Shown here piece after piece: positions 41,386 to 54,700 of a DNA stretch of 64,000 nt. The notes under the pieces are model-generated. The model worked only from the letters and a program-made list of their open reading frames with translations, made no database searches and was not told the origin of the DNA. Position 1 is the stretch's first letter. Each line of letters opens with the position of its first letter. The position numbers and the translations under genes are program-made. The DNA is from Ptiloglossa arizonensis (lineage: Eukaryota; Arthropoda; Insecta; Hymenoptera; Colletidae): contig NW_027478390.1 of the NCBI RefSeq assembly GCF_051014685.1, forward strand, positions 1,462,501 to 1,526,500, read 5' to 3'.

Positions 41386-43225
41386 CGCAAGTCTGATACT
41401 CGAAACCAATAAGTGGAATGGCCTAGGGGAAAAGTACACATACCATTGTAATCGGCCGAGTTTCTACTTTCAGATGCAACAGGAATTTCTCGAGTTCGTC
41501 AATCCGTTCGCGAGAAATGGGTGTTTGGAGTTAAGGAATGGTTGAGAAACCATCAAAATTTTCGCAAGTCTGATACTCGAAACCAATAACTACCATGGCC
41601 TAGGGGAAAAGTAAACACACCATTGTATTCGGGCGAGTTTCTGCTTTCAGATGCAATAGGAATTTCTCGAGTTCGTCAATCAGTGCGCGAGATATAGGAG
41701 TTTGAAGTTAAGGAATGGTTGAGAAACCATCAAAATTTTCGCAATTCTGATGCTAGAAAGGAATAACTGGAATGGCCTAGGGGAAAAGTACACACACCAT
41801 TGTAACCGGGGGAGTTTCTACTTTCAGATACAACAGGAACTTCTCGAGTTCGTCAATCCGTTCGCGAGATATGGGAGTTTGAAGTTAAGGAATGGTTGAG
41901 AAACCATCACAATTTTCGACAGTCTGATACTGGAAACCAATAACTACAATGGCCTAGGGGAAAAGTACACACACCATTGTATTCGGACGAGTTTCTACTT
42001 TCAGATGCAACAGGAATTTCTCGAGTTCGTCAATCAGTTCGCGAGATATGGGAGTTTGAAGTTAAGGAATGGTTGAGAAACCATCAAAATTATCGCAAGT
42101 CTGATACTCGAAACCAATAAGTGGAATGGCAAAGGGGAAATGTTCACATACCACTGTAATCGGCCGAGTTTCTACTTTCAGATGCAACAGGAATTTCTCG
42201 AGTTCGTCAATCCGTTCGCGAGAAATGGGTGTTTGGAGTTAAGGAATGGCTGAGAAACCATCAAAATTGTCGCAATTCTGATGCTAGAAACGAATAACTG
42301 GAATGGCCTAGGGGAAAAGTACACACACCGTTGTAATCGGGCGAGTTTCTACTTTCAGACGCAACAGGAATTTCTCGAGTTCGTCAATCTGTTCGCGAGA
42401 TATGGGAGTTTGAAGTTAAGGAATGGTTGAGAAACCATCAAAATTTTCACTGGTCTGATACTCGAAACTAATAACTGGAATGGCCTAGGGGAAAAGTACA
42501 CACAACATTGTATTCGGGCGAGATTCTGCTTTCAGATGCAATAGGAATTTCTCGAGTCCCGTCAATCAGTTCGCGAGATATGGGAGTTTGAAGTTAAGGA
42601 ATGGTTGAGAAACCATCAAAATTTTCGCAAGTCTGATACTCGAAACCAATAAGTGGAATGGCCTAGGGGAAAAGTACACATACCATTGTAATCGGCCGAG
42701 TTTCTACTTTCAGATGCAACAGGAATTTCTCGAGTTCGTCAATCCGTTCGCGAGAAATGGGTGTTTGGAGTTAAGGAATGGTTGAGAAACCATCAAAATT
42801 TTCGCAAGTCTGATACTCGAAACCAATAACTACCATGGCCTAGGGGAAAAGTAAACACACCATTGTATTCGGGCGAGTTTCTGCTTTCAGATGCAATAGG
42901 AATTTCTCGAGTTCGTCAATCAGTGCGCGAGATATAGGAGTTTGAAGTTAAGGAATGGTTGAGAAACCATCAAAATTTTCGCAATTCTGATGCTAGAAAG
43001 GAATAACTGGAATGGCCTAGGGGAAAAGTACACACACCATTGTAACCGGGGGAGTTTCTACTTTCAGATACAACAGGAACTTCTCGAGTTCGTCAATCCG
43101 TTCGCGAGATATGGGAGTTTGAAGTTAAGGAATGGTTGAGAAACCATCACAATTTTCGACAGTCTGATACTGGAAACCAATAACTACAATGGCCTAGGGG
43201 AAAAGTACACACACCATTGTATTCG
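40745..43225 (+). repeat. Higher-order repeat, 7 monomers, period 1240 bp
   Basis: The combination 'caaaggggaaatgttcac' occurs with 'gtggaatggc' at 40881 and 42121, 1240 bp apart (7 x 177 plus 1, from 'cgagtcccgtc'). Further pairs are the 'acaacattg' monomer, 'taccatggcc' with 'gtaaacacacc', 'gtaaccgggggag' and 'ttcgacagtctgatactgg'. The first unit ends at a hybrid monomer near 41986, where 'gtattcgg' from one class joins 'acgagtttctac' from another. Confidence 0.9.
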
Positions 43226-45300
43226 GGCGAGTTTCTGCTTTCAGATGCAATAGGAATTTCTCGAGTTCGTCAATCAGTTCGCGAGATATGGGAGTTTGAA
43301 GTTAAGGAATGGTTGAGAAACCATCAAAATTTTCGCAAGTCTGATACTCGAAACCAATAAGTGGAATGGCAAAGGGGAAAAGTACACATACCATTGTAAT
43401 CGGCCGAGTTTCTACTTTCAGATGCAACATGAATTTCTCGAGTTCGTCAATCCGTTCGCGAGATATGGAAGTGTGAAGTTAAGGAATGGTTGAGAAACCA
43501 TCAAAATTTTCGCAAGTCTGATACTCGAAACCAATAACTACAAAGGCCTAGGGGGAAAACACACATATCTTTGTAATCGGGCGAGTTTCTACTTTCAGAT
43601 GCAACAGGAACACTCTCGAGTTCGTCAGTCCGTTCGCGAGAAATGGGAGTTTGAAGTTAAGGAATGGTTGAGAAACCATCAAAATTTTCACTGGTCTGAT
43701 ACTCGAAACTAATAACTGGAATGGCCTAGGGGAAAAGTACACACCATTGTAATCGGACGAGTTTCTACTTTCAGATGCAACAGGAATTTCTCGAGTTCGT
43801 CAATCCGTTCGCGAGATATGGGAGTTTGAAGTTAAGGAATGGTTGAGAAACCATCAAAATTATCGCAAGTCTGATACTCGAAACCAATAAGTGGAATGGC
43901 AAAGGGGAAAAGTTCACATACCACTGTAATCGGCCGAGTTTCTACTTTCAGATGCAACAGGAATTTCTCGAGTTCGTCAATCCGTTCGCGAGAAATGGGT
44001 GTTTGGAGTTAAGGAATGGCTGAGAAACCATCAAAATTGTCGCAATTCTGATGCTAGAAACGAATAACTGGAATGGCCTAGGGGAAAAGTACACACACCG
44101 TTGTAATCGGGCGAGTTTCTACTTTCAGACGCAACAGGAATTTCTCGAGTTCGTCAATCTGTTCGCGAGATATGGGAGTTTGAAGTTAAGGAATGGTTGA
44201 GAAACCATCAAAATTTTCACTGGTCTGATACTCGAAACTAATAACTGGAATGGCCTAGGGGAAAAGTACACACAACATTGTATTCGGGCGAGATTCTGCT
44301 TTCAGATGCAATAGGAATTTCTCGAGTCCCGTCAATCAGTTCGCGAGATATGGGAGTTTGAAGTTAAGGAATGGTTGAGAAACCATCAAAATTTTCGCAA
44401 GTCTGATACTCGAAACCAATAAGTGGAATGGCCTAGGGGAAAAGTACACATACCATTGTAATCGGCCGAGTTTCTACTTTCAGATGCAACAGGAATTTCT
44501 CGAGTTCGTCAATCCGTTCGCGAGAAATGGGTGTTTGGAGTTAAGGAATGGTTGAGAAACCATCAAAATTTTCGCAAGTCTGATACTCGAAACCAATAAC
44601 TACCATGGCCTACGGGAAAAGTAAACACACCATTGTATTCGGGCGAGTTTCTGCTTTCAGATGCAATAGGAATTTCTCGAGTTCGTCAATCAGTGCGCGA
44701 GATATAGGAGTTTGAAGTTAAGGAATTGTTGAGAAACCATCAAAATTTTCGCAATTCTGATGCTAGAAAGGAATAACTGGAATGGCCTAGGGGAAAAGTG
44801 CACACACCATTGTAACCGGGGGAGTTTCTACTTTCAGATACAACAGGAACTTCTCGAGTTCGTCAATCCGTTCGCGAGATATGGGAGTTTGAAGTTAAGG
44901 AATGGTTGAGAAACCATCACAATTTTCACTGGTCTGATACTGGAAACCAATAACTACAATGGCCTAGGGGAAAAGTACACACACCATTGTATTCGGGCGA
45001 GTTTCTGCTTTCAGATGCAATAGGAATTTCTCGAGTTCGTCAATCAGTTCGCGAGATATGGGAGTTTGAAGTTAAGGAATGGTTGAGAAACCATCAAAAT
45101 TTTCGCAAGTCTGATACTCGAAACCAATAAGTGGAATGGCAAAGGGGAAAAGTACACATACCATTGTAATCGGCCGAGTTTCTACTTTCAGATGCAACAG
45201 GAATTTCTCGAGTTCTTCAATCCGTTCGCGAGATATGGAAGTGTGAAGTTAAGGAATGGTTGAGAAACCATCAAAATTTTCGCAAGTCTGATACTCGAAA
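42060..45300 (+). repeat. Overlapping duplication, offset 1770 bp (10 monomers)
   Basis: The 'gtggaatggcaaagg' monomer at 42121 recurs at 43891, exactly 10 x 177 bp further. The following 'acaacattg', 'taccatggcc', 'gtaaccggggg' and 'gatactggaaacc' monomers keep the same order to about 45300. Small differences such as 'ggcctacgggaaaag' near 44610 and 'aaagtgcacac' near 44795 show divergence. This overlaps the 1240-bp repeat and brings the module to three copies. Confidence 0.8.
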
Positions 45301-48300
45301 CCAATAAGTGGAATGGCCTCGGGGAAAAGTACACACACCGTTGTAATCGGGCGAGTTTCTACTTTCAGACGCAACAGGAATTTCTCGAGCTCGTCAATCA
45401 GTTCGCGAGATATAGGAGTTTGAAGTTAAGGAATGGTTGAGAAACCATCGAAATTATCGCAAGTCTGATGCTAGAAACGAATAACTGGAATGGCCTAGGG
45501 GAAAAGTACTCACCATTGTAATCGGGCGAGTTTCTACTTTCAGATGCAACAGGAATTTCTCGAGTTCGTCAATCCGTTCGCGAGATATGGGAGTTTGAAG
45601 TTAAGGAATGGTTGAGAAACCATCAAAATTTTCGCAAGTCTGATACTCGAAACCAATAAGTGGAATGTCCTAGGGGAAAAGTACACATACCATTGTAATC
45701 GGCCGAGTTTCTACTCTCAGATGCAACAGGAATTCCTCGAGTTCGTCAATCCGTTCGCGAGAAATGGGTGTTTGGAGTTTAGGAATGGTTGAGAAACCAT
45801 CAAAATTTTCGCAAGTCTGATACCCGAAAGCAATAACTACAAAGTCCTAGGGGGAAAACACACATATCTTTGTAATCGGGGGAGTTTCTGCTTTCAGATG
45901 CAATAGGAAATTCGCGAGTTCGTCAATCCGTTCGCGAGATATGGAAGTGTGAAGTTAAGGAATGGTTGACAAACCATCAAAATTATCGCAAGTCTGATGC
46001 TAGAAACGAATAACTGGAATGGCCTAGGGGAAAAGTACACACCATTGTAATCGGGCGAGTTTCTACTTTCAGATGCAACAGGAATTTCTCGAGTTCGTCA
46101 ATCCGTTCGCGAGAAATGGGTGTTTGGAGTTAAGGAATGGTTGAGAAACCATCACAATTTTCGCAAGTCTGATACTCGAAACCAATAACTACAATGGCCT
46201 AGGGGAAAAATACACATACCGTTGTAATCGAGCGAGTTTCTGCTTTCAGATGCAATAGGAAATTCGCGAGTTCGTCAATCAGTTCGCGAGATATGGAAGT
46301 GTGAAGTTAAGGAATGGTTGAGAAACCATCAAAATTTTCGCAAGTCTGATACTCGAAACCAATAACTACCATGGCCTAGGGGAAAAGTAAACACACCATT
46401 GTATTCGGGCGAGTTTCTGCTTTTAGATGCAATAGGAATTTCTCGAGTTCGTCAATCCGTTCGCGAGAAACCCATAACTACAATGGCCTAGGGGAAAAGT
46501 ACACACACCATTGTATTCGGGCGAGTTTCTGCTTTCAGATGCAATAGGAATTTCTCGAGTTCGTCAATCCGTTCGCGAGATATGGGAGTTTGCAGTTAAG
46601 GAATGGTTGAGAAACCATCATAATTTTCGCAAGTCTGATACTCGAAACCAATAACTACAAAGGCCTAGGGGGAAAACACACATATCTTTGTAATCTAGCG
46701 AGTTTCTACTTTCAGATGCAACAGGAACTTCTCGAGTTCGTCAATCCGTTCGCGAGATATGGGAGTTTGAAGTTAAGGAATGGTTGAGAAACCATCACAA
46801 TTTTCGCAAGTCTGATACTCGAAACCAATAACTACAATGGCCTAGGGGAAAAATACACATACCGTTGTAATCGAGCGAGTTTCTGCTTTCAGATGCAATA
46901 GGAAATTCGCGAGTTCGTCAATCAGTTCGCGAGATATGGAAGTGTGAAATTAAGGAATGGTTGAGAAACCATCAAAATTATCGCAAGTCTGATACTCGAA
47001 ACCAATAACTGGAATGGCCTGGGGGAAGAATACACGTACCGTTGTAATCGGGCGAGTTTCTGCTTTCAGATGCAATAGGAAATTCTCGAGTTCGTCAATC
47101 CGTTCGCGAGATATGGGGGTTTGAAGTTAAGGAATGCTTGAGAAACCATCAAAATTTTCGCAAGTCTGATACTCGAAACCAATAACTACAAAGGCCTTGG
47201 GGAAAAATACACATATCTTTGTAATCGGGCGAGTTTCTACTTTCAGATGCAACAGGAACTTCTCGAGTTCGTCAATCCGTTCGCGAGATTAGGGAGTTTG
47301 AAGTTAAGGAATGGTTGAGAAACCATCACAATTTTCGCAAGTCTGATACTCGAAACCAATAACTACAAAGTCATAGGGGAAAAATACACATACCGTTGTA
47401 ATCGAGCGAGTTTCTGCTTTCAGATGCAATAGGAAATTCGCGAGTTCGTCAATCAGTTCGCGAGATATGGAAGTGTGAAATTAAGGAATGGTTGAGAAAC
47501 CATCAAAATTATCGCAAGTCTGATACTCGAAACCAATAACTGGAATGGCCTGGGGGAAAAGTACACACACCATAGTAATCGGGCGAGTTTCTACTTTCAG
47601 ACGCAACAGGAATTTCTCGAGTTCGTCAATCCGTTCGCGAGATATGGGAGTTTGAAGTTAAGGAATGATTGAGAAACCATCAAAATTTGCGCAAGCCTGA
47701 TACTCGAAACCAATAACTACAAAGTCATAGGGGAAAAATACACATACCGTTGTAATCGGGCGAATTTCTACTTTCACATGCAACAGAAATTTCTCGTGTT
47801 CGTTAATCCGTTCGCGAGATATGGGAGTTTGAAGTTAAGGATTGGTTGAGAAACCATCACAATTTTCGCCAGTCTGATACTCGCAACCAATAACTACAAT
47901 GGCCTAGGGGAAAAATACACATACCGTTGTAATCGGGCGAGTTTCTGCTTTCAGATGCAATAGGAAATTCTCGAGTTCGTCAATCCGTTCGCGAGATATG
48001 GAAGTGTGAAGTTAAGGAATGGTTGAGAAACCATCAAAATTTTCGCAAGTCTGATACTCGAAACCAATAAGTGGAATGGCCTAGGGGAAAAGTACACATA
48101 CCATTGTAATCGGCCGAGTTTCTGCTTTCAGATGCAATAGGAATTTCTCGAGTTCGTCAATCCGTTCGCGAGATATGGGAGTTTGAAGTTAAGGAATGGT
48201 TGAGAAACCATCAAAATTTTCGCAAGTCTGATACTCGAAACCAATAAGTGGAATGGCCTAGGGGAAAAGTACACATACCATTGTAATCGGCCGAGTTTCT

Positions 48301-51300
48301 GCTTTCAGATGCAATAGGAATTTCTGGAGTTCGTCAATCAGTTCGCGAGATATAGGAGTTTGAAGTTAAGGAATGGTTGAGAAACCATCAAAATTATCGC
48401 AAGTCTGATGCTAGAAACGAATAACTGGAATGGCCTAGGGGAAAAGTACTCACCATTGTAATCGGGCGAGTTTCTACTTTCAGATGCAACAGGAATTTCT
48501 CGAGTTCGTCAATCCGTTCGCGAGATATGGGAGTTTGAAGTTAAGGAATGGTTGAGAAACCATCAAAATTTTCGCAAGTCTGATACTCGAAACCAATAAG
48601 TGGAATGGCCTAGGGGAAAAGTACACATACCATTGTATTCGGCCGAGTTTCTACTTTCAGATGCAACAGGAATTTCACGAGTTCGTCAATCCGTTCGCGA
48701 GAAATGGGTGTTTGGAGTTAAGGAGTGGTTGAGAAACCGTCAAAATTTTCGTAAGTCTGATACTCGAAACCCATAACTACAATGGCCTAGGGGAAAAGTA
48801 CACACACCGTTGTATTCGGGCGAGTTTCTGCTTTCAAATGCAATAGGAATTTCTCGAGTTCGTCAATCCGTTCGCGAGATATGGGAGTTTGAAGTTAAGG
48901 AATGGTTGAGAAACCATCAAAATTTTCGCAAGTCTGATACTCGAAACCAATAACTACAAAGGCCTAGGGGGAAAACACACATATCTTTGTAATCGGGCGA
49001 GTTTCTACTTTCAGATGCAACAGGAACACTCTCGAGTTCGTCAGTCCGTTCGCGAGAAATGGGAGTTTGAAGTTAAGGAATGGTTGAGAAACCATCAAAA
49101 TTTTCGCAAGTCTGATGCTAGAAACGAATAACTGGAATGACCTAGGGGAAAAGTACACACACCGTTGTAATCGGGCGAGTTTCTACTTTCAGACGCAACA
49201 GGAATTTCTCGAGTTCGTCAATCTGTTCGCGAGATATGGGAGTTTGAAGTTAAGGAATGGTTGAGAAACCATCAAAATTTTCACTGGTCTGATACTCGAA
49301 ACTAATAACTGGAATGGCCTAGGGGAAAAGTACACACCATTGTAATCGGGCGAGTTTCTACTTTCAGATGCAACAGGAATTTCTCGAGTTCGTCAATCCG
49401 TTCGCGAGATATGGGAGTTTGAAGTTAAGGAATGGTTGAGAAACCATCAAAATTATCGCAAGTCTGATACTCGAAACCAATAAGTGGAATGGCAAAGGGG
49501 AAAAGTTCACATACCATTGTAATCGGCCGAGATTCTACTTTCAGATGCAACAGGAATTTCTCGAGTTCGTCAATCCGTTCGCGAGAAATGGGTGTTTGGA
49601 GTTAAGGAATGGCTGAGAAACCATCAAAATTGTCGCAATTCTGATGCTAGAAACGAATAACTGGAATGGCCTAGGGGAAAAGTACACACACCGTTGTAAT
49701 CGGGCGAGTTTCTACTTTCAGACGCAACAGGAATTTCTCGAGTTCGTCAATCTGTTCGCGAGATATGGGAGTTTGAAGTTAAGGAATGGTTGAGAAACCA
49801 TCAAAATTTTCGCTAGTCTGATACTCGAAACCCATAACTACAATGGCCTAGGGGAAAAGTACACACACCATTGTATTCGGGCGAGTTTCTGTTTTCAGAT
49901 GCAATAGGAATTTCTCGAGTTCGTCAATCCGTTCGCGAGATATGGGAGTTTGAAGTTAAGGAATGGTTGAGAAACCATCAAAATTTTCGCAAGTCTGATA
50001 CTCGAAACCAATAACTACAAAGGCCTAGGGGGAAAACACACATATCTTTGTAATCGGGCGAGTTTCTACTTTCAGATGCAACAGGAACTTCTCGAGTTCG
50101 TCAATCCGTTCGCGAGATTAGGGAGTTTGAAGTTAAGGAATGGTTGAGAAACCATCACAATTTTCGCAAGTCTGATACTCGAAACCAATAACTACAATGG
50201 CCTAGGGGAAAAATACACATACCGTTGTAATCGGGCGAGTTTCTGCTTTCAGATGCAATAGGAAATTCGTGAGTTCGTCATTCCGTTCGCGAAATATGGA
50301 AGTGTGAAGTTAAGGAATGGTTGAGAAGCCATCAAAATTTTCGCAAGTCTGATACTCGAAACCAATAACTACAAAGTCATAGGGGAAAAATACACATACC
50401 GTTGTAATCGAGCGAGTTTCTGCTTTCAGATGCAATAGGAAATTCGCGAGTTCGTCAATCAGTTCGCGAGATATGGAAGTGTGAAATTAAGGAATGGTTG
50501 AGAAACCATCAAAATTATCGCAAGTCTGATACTCGAAACCAATAACTGGAATGGCCTGGGGGAAGAATACACGTACCGTTGTAATCGGGCGAGTTTCTGC
50601 TTTCAGATGCAATAGGAAATTCTCGAGTTCGTCAATCCGTTCGCGAGATATGGGGGTTTGAAGTTAAGGAATGATTGAGAAACCATCAAAATTTTCGCAA
50701 GTCTGATACTCGGAACCAATAACTACAAAGGCCTTGGGGAAAAATACACATATCTTTGTAATCGGGCGAGTTTCTACTTTCAGATGCAACAGGAACTTCT
50801 CGAGTTCGTCAATCCGTTCGCGAGATTAGGGAGTTTGAAGTTAAGGAATGGTTGAGAAACCATCACAATTTTCGCAAGTCTGATACTCGAAACCAATAAC
50901 TACAATGGCCTAGGGGAAAAATACACATACCGTTGTAATTGGGCGAGTTTCTGCTTTCAGATGCAATAGGAAATTCGTGAGTTCGTCAATCCGTTCGCGA
51001 AATATGGAAGTGTGAAGTTAAGGAATGGTTGAGAAGCCATCAAAATTTTCGCAAGTCTGATACTCGAAACCAATAACTACAAAGTCATAGGGGAAAAATA
51101 CACATACCGTTGTAATCGAGCGAGTTTCTGCTTTCAGATGCAATAGGAAATTCGCGAGTTCGTCAATCAGTTCGCGAGATATGGAAGTGTGAAATTAAGG
51201 AATGGTTGAGAAACCATCAAAATTATCGCAAGTCTGATACTCGAAACCAATAACTGGAATGGCCTGGGGGAAAAGTACACACACCATTGTAATCGGGCGA

Positions 51301-51730
51301 GTTTCTACTTTCAGACGCAACAGGAATTTCTCGAGTTCGTCAATCCGTTCGCGAGATATGGGAGTTTGAAGTTAGGGAATGATTGAGAAACCATCAAAAT
51401 TTGCGCAAGCCTGATACTCGAAACCAATAACTACAAAGTCATAGGGGAAAAATACACATACCGTTGTAATCGGGCGAATTTCTACTTTCACATGCAACAG
51501 AAATTTCTCGTGTTCGTTAATCCGTTCGCGAGATATGGGAGTTTGAAGTTAAGGATTGGTTGAGAAACCATCACAATTTTCGCCAGTCTGATACTCGAAA
51601 CCAATAACTACAATGGCCTAGGGGAAAAATACACATACCGTTGTAATCGGGCGAGTTTCTGCTTTCAGATGCAATAGGAAATTCTCGAGTTCGTCAATCC
51701 GTTCGCGAGATATGGAAGTGTGAAGTTAAG
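45300..51730 (+). repeat. Mosaic array stretch built from modules seen elsewhere
   Basis: The segment is satellite throughout. It holds one 112-bp truncated monomer (46361-46472), 'gattaggg' modules at 47288, 50117 and 50825 (the last two 708 bp apart), and a 'gaacactctc' monomer at 48964. The order of variants from about 48000 to 50200 matches about 31.8-34 kb, and 50-51.7 kb resembles 29-31.5 kb. It therefore looks like a reshuffled copy of the 27-36 kb region. Confidence 0.75.
46361..46472 (+). repeat. Truncated 112-bp monomer, distant copy
   Basis: It has the same 65-bp deletion with the same 'cgcgagaaacccataac' joint as at 58501, but it follows a 'taccatggcc/gtaaacacacc' monomer instead of the 'cccataac' class. 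It lies about 12 kb from the others, so the deletion junction was moved along the array by block duplication. Confidence 0.9.
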
Positions 51731-54700
51731 GAATGGTTGAGAAACCATCAAAATTTTCGCAAGTCTGATACTCGAAACCAATAAGTGGAATGGCCTAGGG
51801 GAAAAGTACACATACCATTGTAATCGGCCGAGTTTCTGCTTTCAGATGCAATAGGAATTTCTCGAGTTCGTCAATCCGTTCGCGAGATATGGGAGTTTGA
51901 AGTTAAGGAATGGTTGAGAAACCATCAAAATTTTCGCAAGTCTGATACTCGAAACCAATAAGTGGAATGGCAAAGGGGAAAAGTTCACATACCATTGTAA
52001 TCGGCCGAGATTCTACTTTCAGTTGCAACAGGAATTTCTCGAGTTCGTCAATCCGTTCGCGAGAAATGGGTGTTTGGAGTTAAGGAATGGCTGAGAAACC
52101 ATCAAAATTGTCGCAATTCTGATGCTAGAAACGAATAACTGGAATGGCCTAGGGGAAAAGTACACACACCGTTGTAATCGGGCGAGTTTCTACTTTCAGA
52201 CGCAACAGGAATTTCTCGAGTTCGTCAATCTGTTCGCGAGATATGGGAGTTTGAAGTTAAGGAATGGTTGAGAAACCATCAAAATTTTCGCAAGTCTGAT
52301 ACTCGAAACCCATAACTACAATGGCCTAGGGGAAAAGTACACACACCATTGTATTCGGGCGAGTTTCTCTTTTCAGATGCAATAGGAATTTCTCGAGTTC
52401 GTCAATCCGTTCGCGAGATATGGGAGTTTGAAGTTAAGGAATGGTTGAGAAACCATCAAAATTTTCGCAAGTCTGATACTCGAAACCAATAACTACAAAG
52501 GCCTAGGGGGAAAACACACATATCTTTGTAATCGGGCGAGTTTCTACTTTCAGATGCAACAGGAACTTCTCGAGTTCGTCAATCCGTTCGCGAGATTAGG
52601 GAGTTTGAAGTTAAGGAATGGTTGAGAAGCCATCAAAATTTTCGCAAGTCTGATACTCGAAACCAATAACTACAAAGTCATAGGGGAAAAATACACATAC
52701 CGTTGTAATCGAGCGAGTTTCTGCTTTCAGATGCAATAGGAAATTCGCGAGTTCGTCAATCAGTTCGCGAGATATGGAAGTGTGAAATTAAGGAATGGTT
52801 GAGAAACCATCAAAATTATCGCAAGTCTGATACTCGAAACCAATAACTGGAATGGCCTGGGGGAAGAATACACGTACCGTTGTAATCGGGCGAGTTTCTG
52901 CTTTCAGATGCAATAGGAAATTCTCGAGTTCGTCAATCCGTTCGCGAGATATGGGGGTTTGAAGTTAAGGAATGCTTGAGAAACCATCAAAATTTTCGCA
53001 TGTCTGATACTCGAAACCAATAACTACAAAGGCCTTAGGGAAAAATACACATATCTTTGTAATCGGGCGAGTTTCTACTTTCAGATGCAACAGGAACTTC
53101 TCGAGTTCGTCAATCCGTTCGCGAGATTAGGGAGTTTGAAGTTAAGGAATGGTTGAGAAACCATCACAATTTTCGCAAGTCTGATACTCGAAACCAATAA
53201 CTACAATGGCCTAGGGGAAAAATACACATACCGTTGTAATCGGGCGAGTTTCTGCTTTCAGATGCAATAGGAAATTCGTGAGTTCGTCAATCCGTTCGCG
53301 AAATATGGAAGTGTGAAGTTAAGGAATGGTTGAGAAGCCATCAAAATTTTCGCAAGTCTGATACTCGAAACCAATAACTACAAAGTCATAGGGGAAAAAT
53401 ACACATACCGTTGTAATCGAGCGAGTTTCTGCTTTCAGATGCAATAGGAAATTCGCGAGTTCGCCAATCAGTTCGCGAGATATGGAAGTGTGAAATTAAG
53501 GAATGGTTGAGAAACCATCAAAATTATCGCAAGTCTGATACTCGAAACCAATAACTGGAATGGCCTGGGGGAAAAGTACACACACCATTGTAATCGGGCG
53601 AGTTTCTACTTTCAGACGCAACAGGAATTTCTCGAGTTCGTCAATCCGTTCGCGAGATATGGGAGTTTGAAGTTAGGGAATGATTGAGAAACCATCAAAA
53701 TTTGCGCAAGCCTGATACTCGAAACCAATAACTACAAAGTCATAGGGGAAAAATACACATACCGTTGTAATCGGGCGAATTTCTACTTTCACATGCAACA
53801 GAAATTTCTCGTGTTCGTTAATCCGTTCGCGAGATATGGGAGTTTGAAGTTAAGGATTGGTTGAGAAACCATCACAATTTTCGCCAGTCTGATACTCGAA
53901 ACCAATAACTACAATGGCCTAGGGGAAAAATACACATACCGTTGTAATCGGGCGAGTTTCTGCTTTCAGATGCAATAGGAAATTCTCGAGTTCGTCAATC
54001 CGTTCGCGAGATATGGAAGTGTGAAGTTAAGGAATGGTTGAGAAACCATCAAAATTTTCGCAAGTCTGATACTCGAAACCAATAAGTGGAATAGCCTAGG
54101 GGAAAAGTACACATACCATTGTAATCGGCCGAGTTTCTGCTTTCAGATGCAATAGGAATTTCTCGAGTTCGTCAATCCGTTCGCGAGATATGGGAGTTTG
54201 AAGTTAAGGAATGGTTGAGAAACCATCAAAATTTTCGCAAGTCTGATACTCGAAACCAATAAGTGGAATGGCCTAGGGGAAAAGTACACATACCATTGTA
54301 ATCGGCCGAGTTTCTGCTTTCAGATGCAATAGGAATTTCTCGAGTTCGTCAATCCGTTCGCGAGATATGGGAGTTTGAAGTTAAGGAATGGTTGAGAAAC
54401 CATCAAAATTTTCGCAAGTCTGATACTCGAAACCAATAAGTGGAATGGCAAAGGGGAAAAGTTCACATACCATTGTAATCGGCCGAGATTCTACTTTCAG
54501 TTGCAACAGGAATTTCTCGAGTTCGTCAATCCGTTCGCGAGAAATGGGTGTTTGGAGTTAAGGAATGGCTGAGAAACCATCAAAATTGTCGCAATTCTGA
54601 TGCTAGAAACGAATAACTGGAATGGCCTAGGGGAAAAGTACACACACCGTTGTAATCGGGCGAGTTTCTACTTTCAGACGCAACAGGAATTTCTCGAGTT

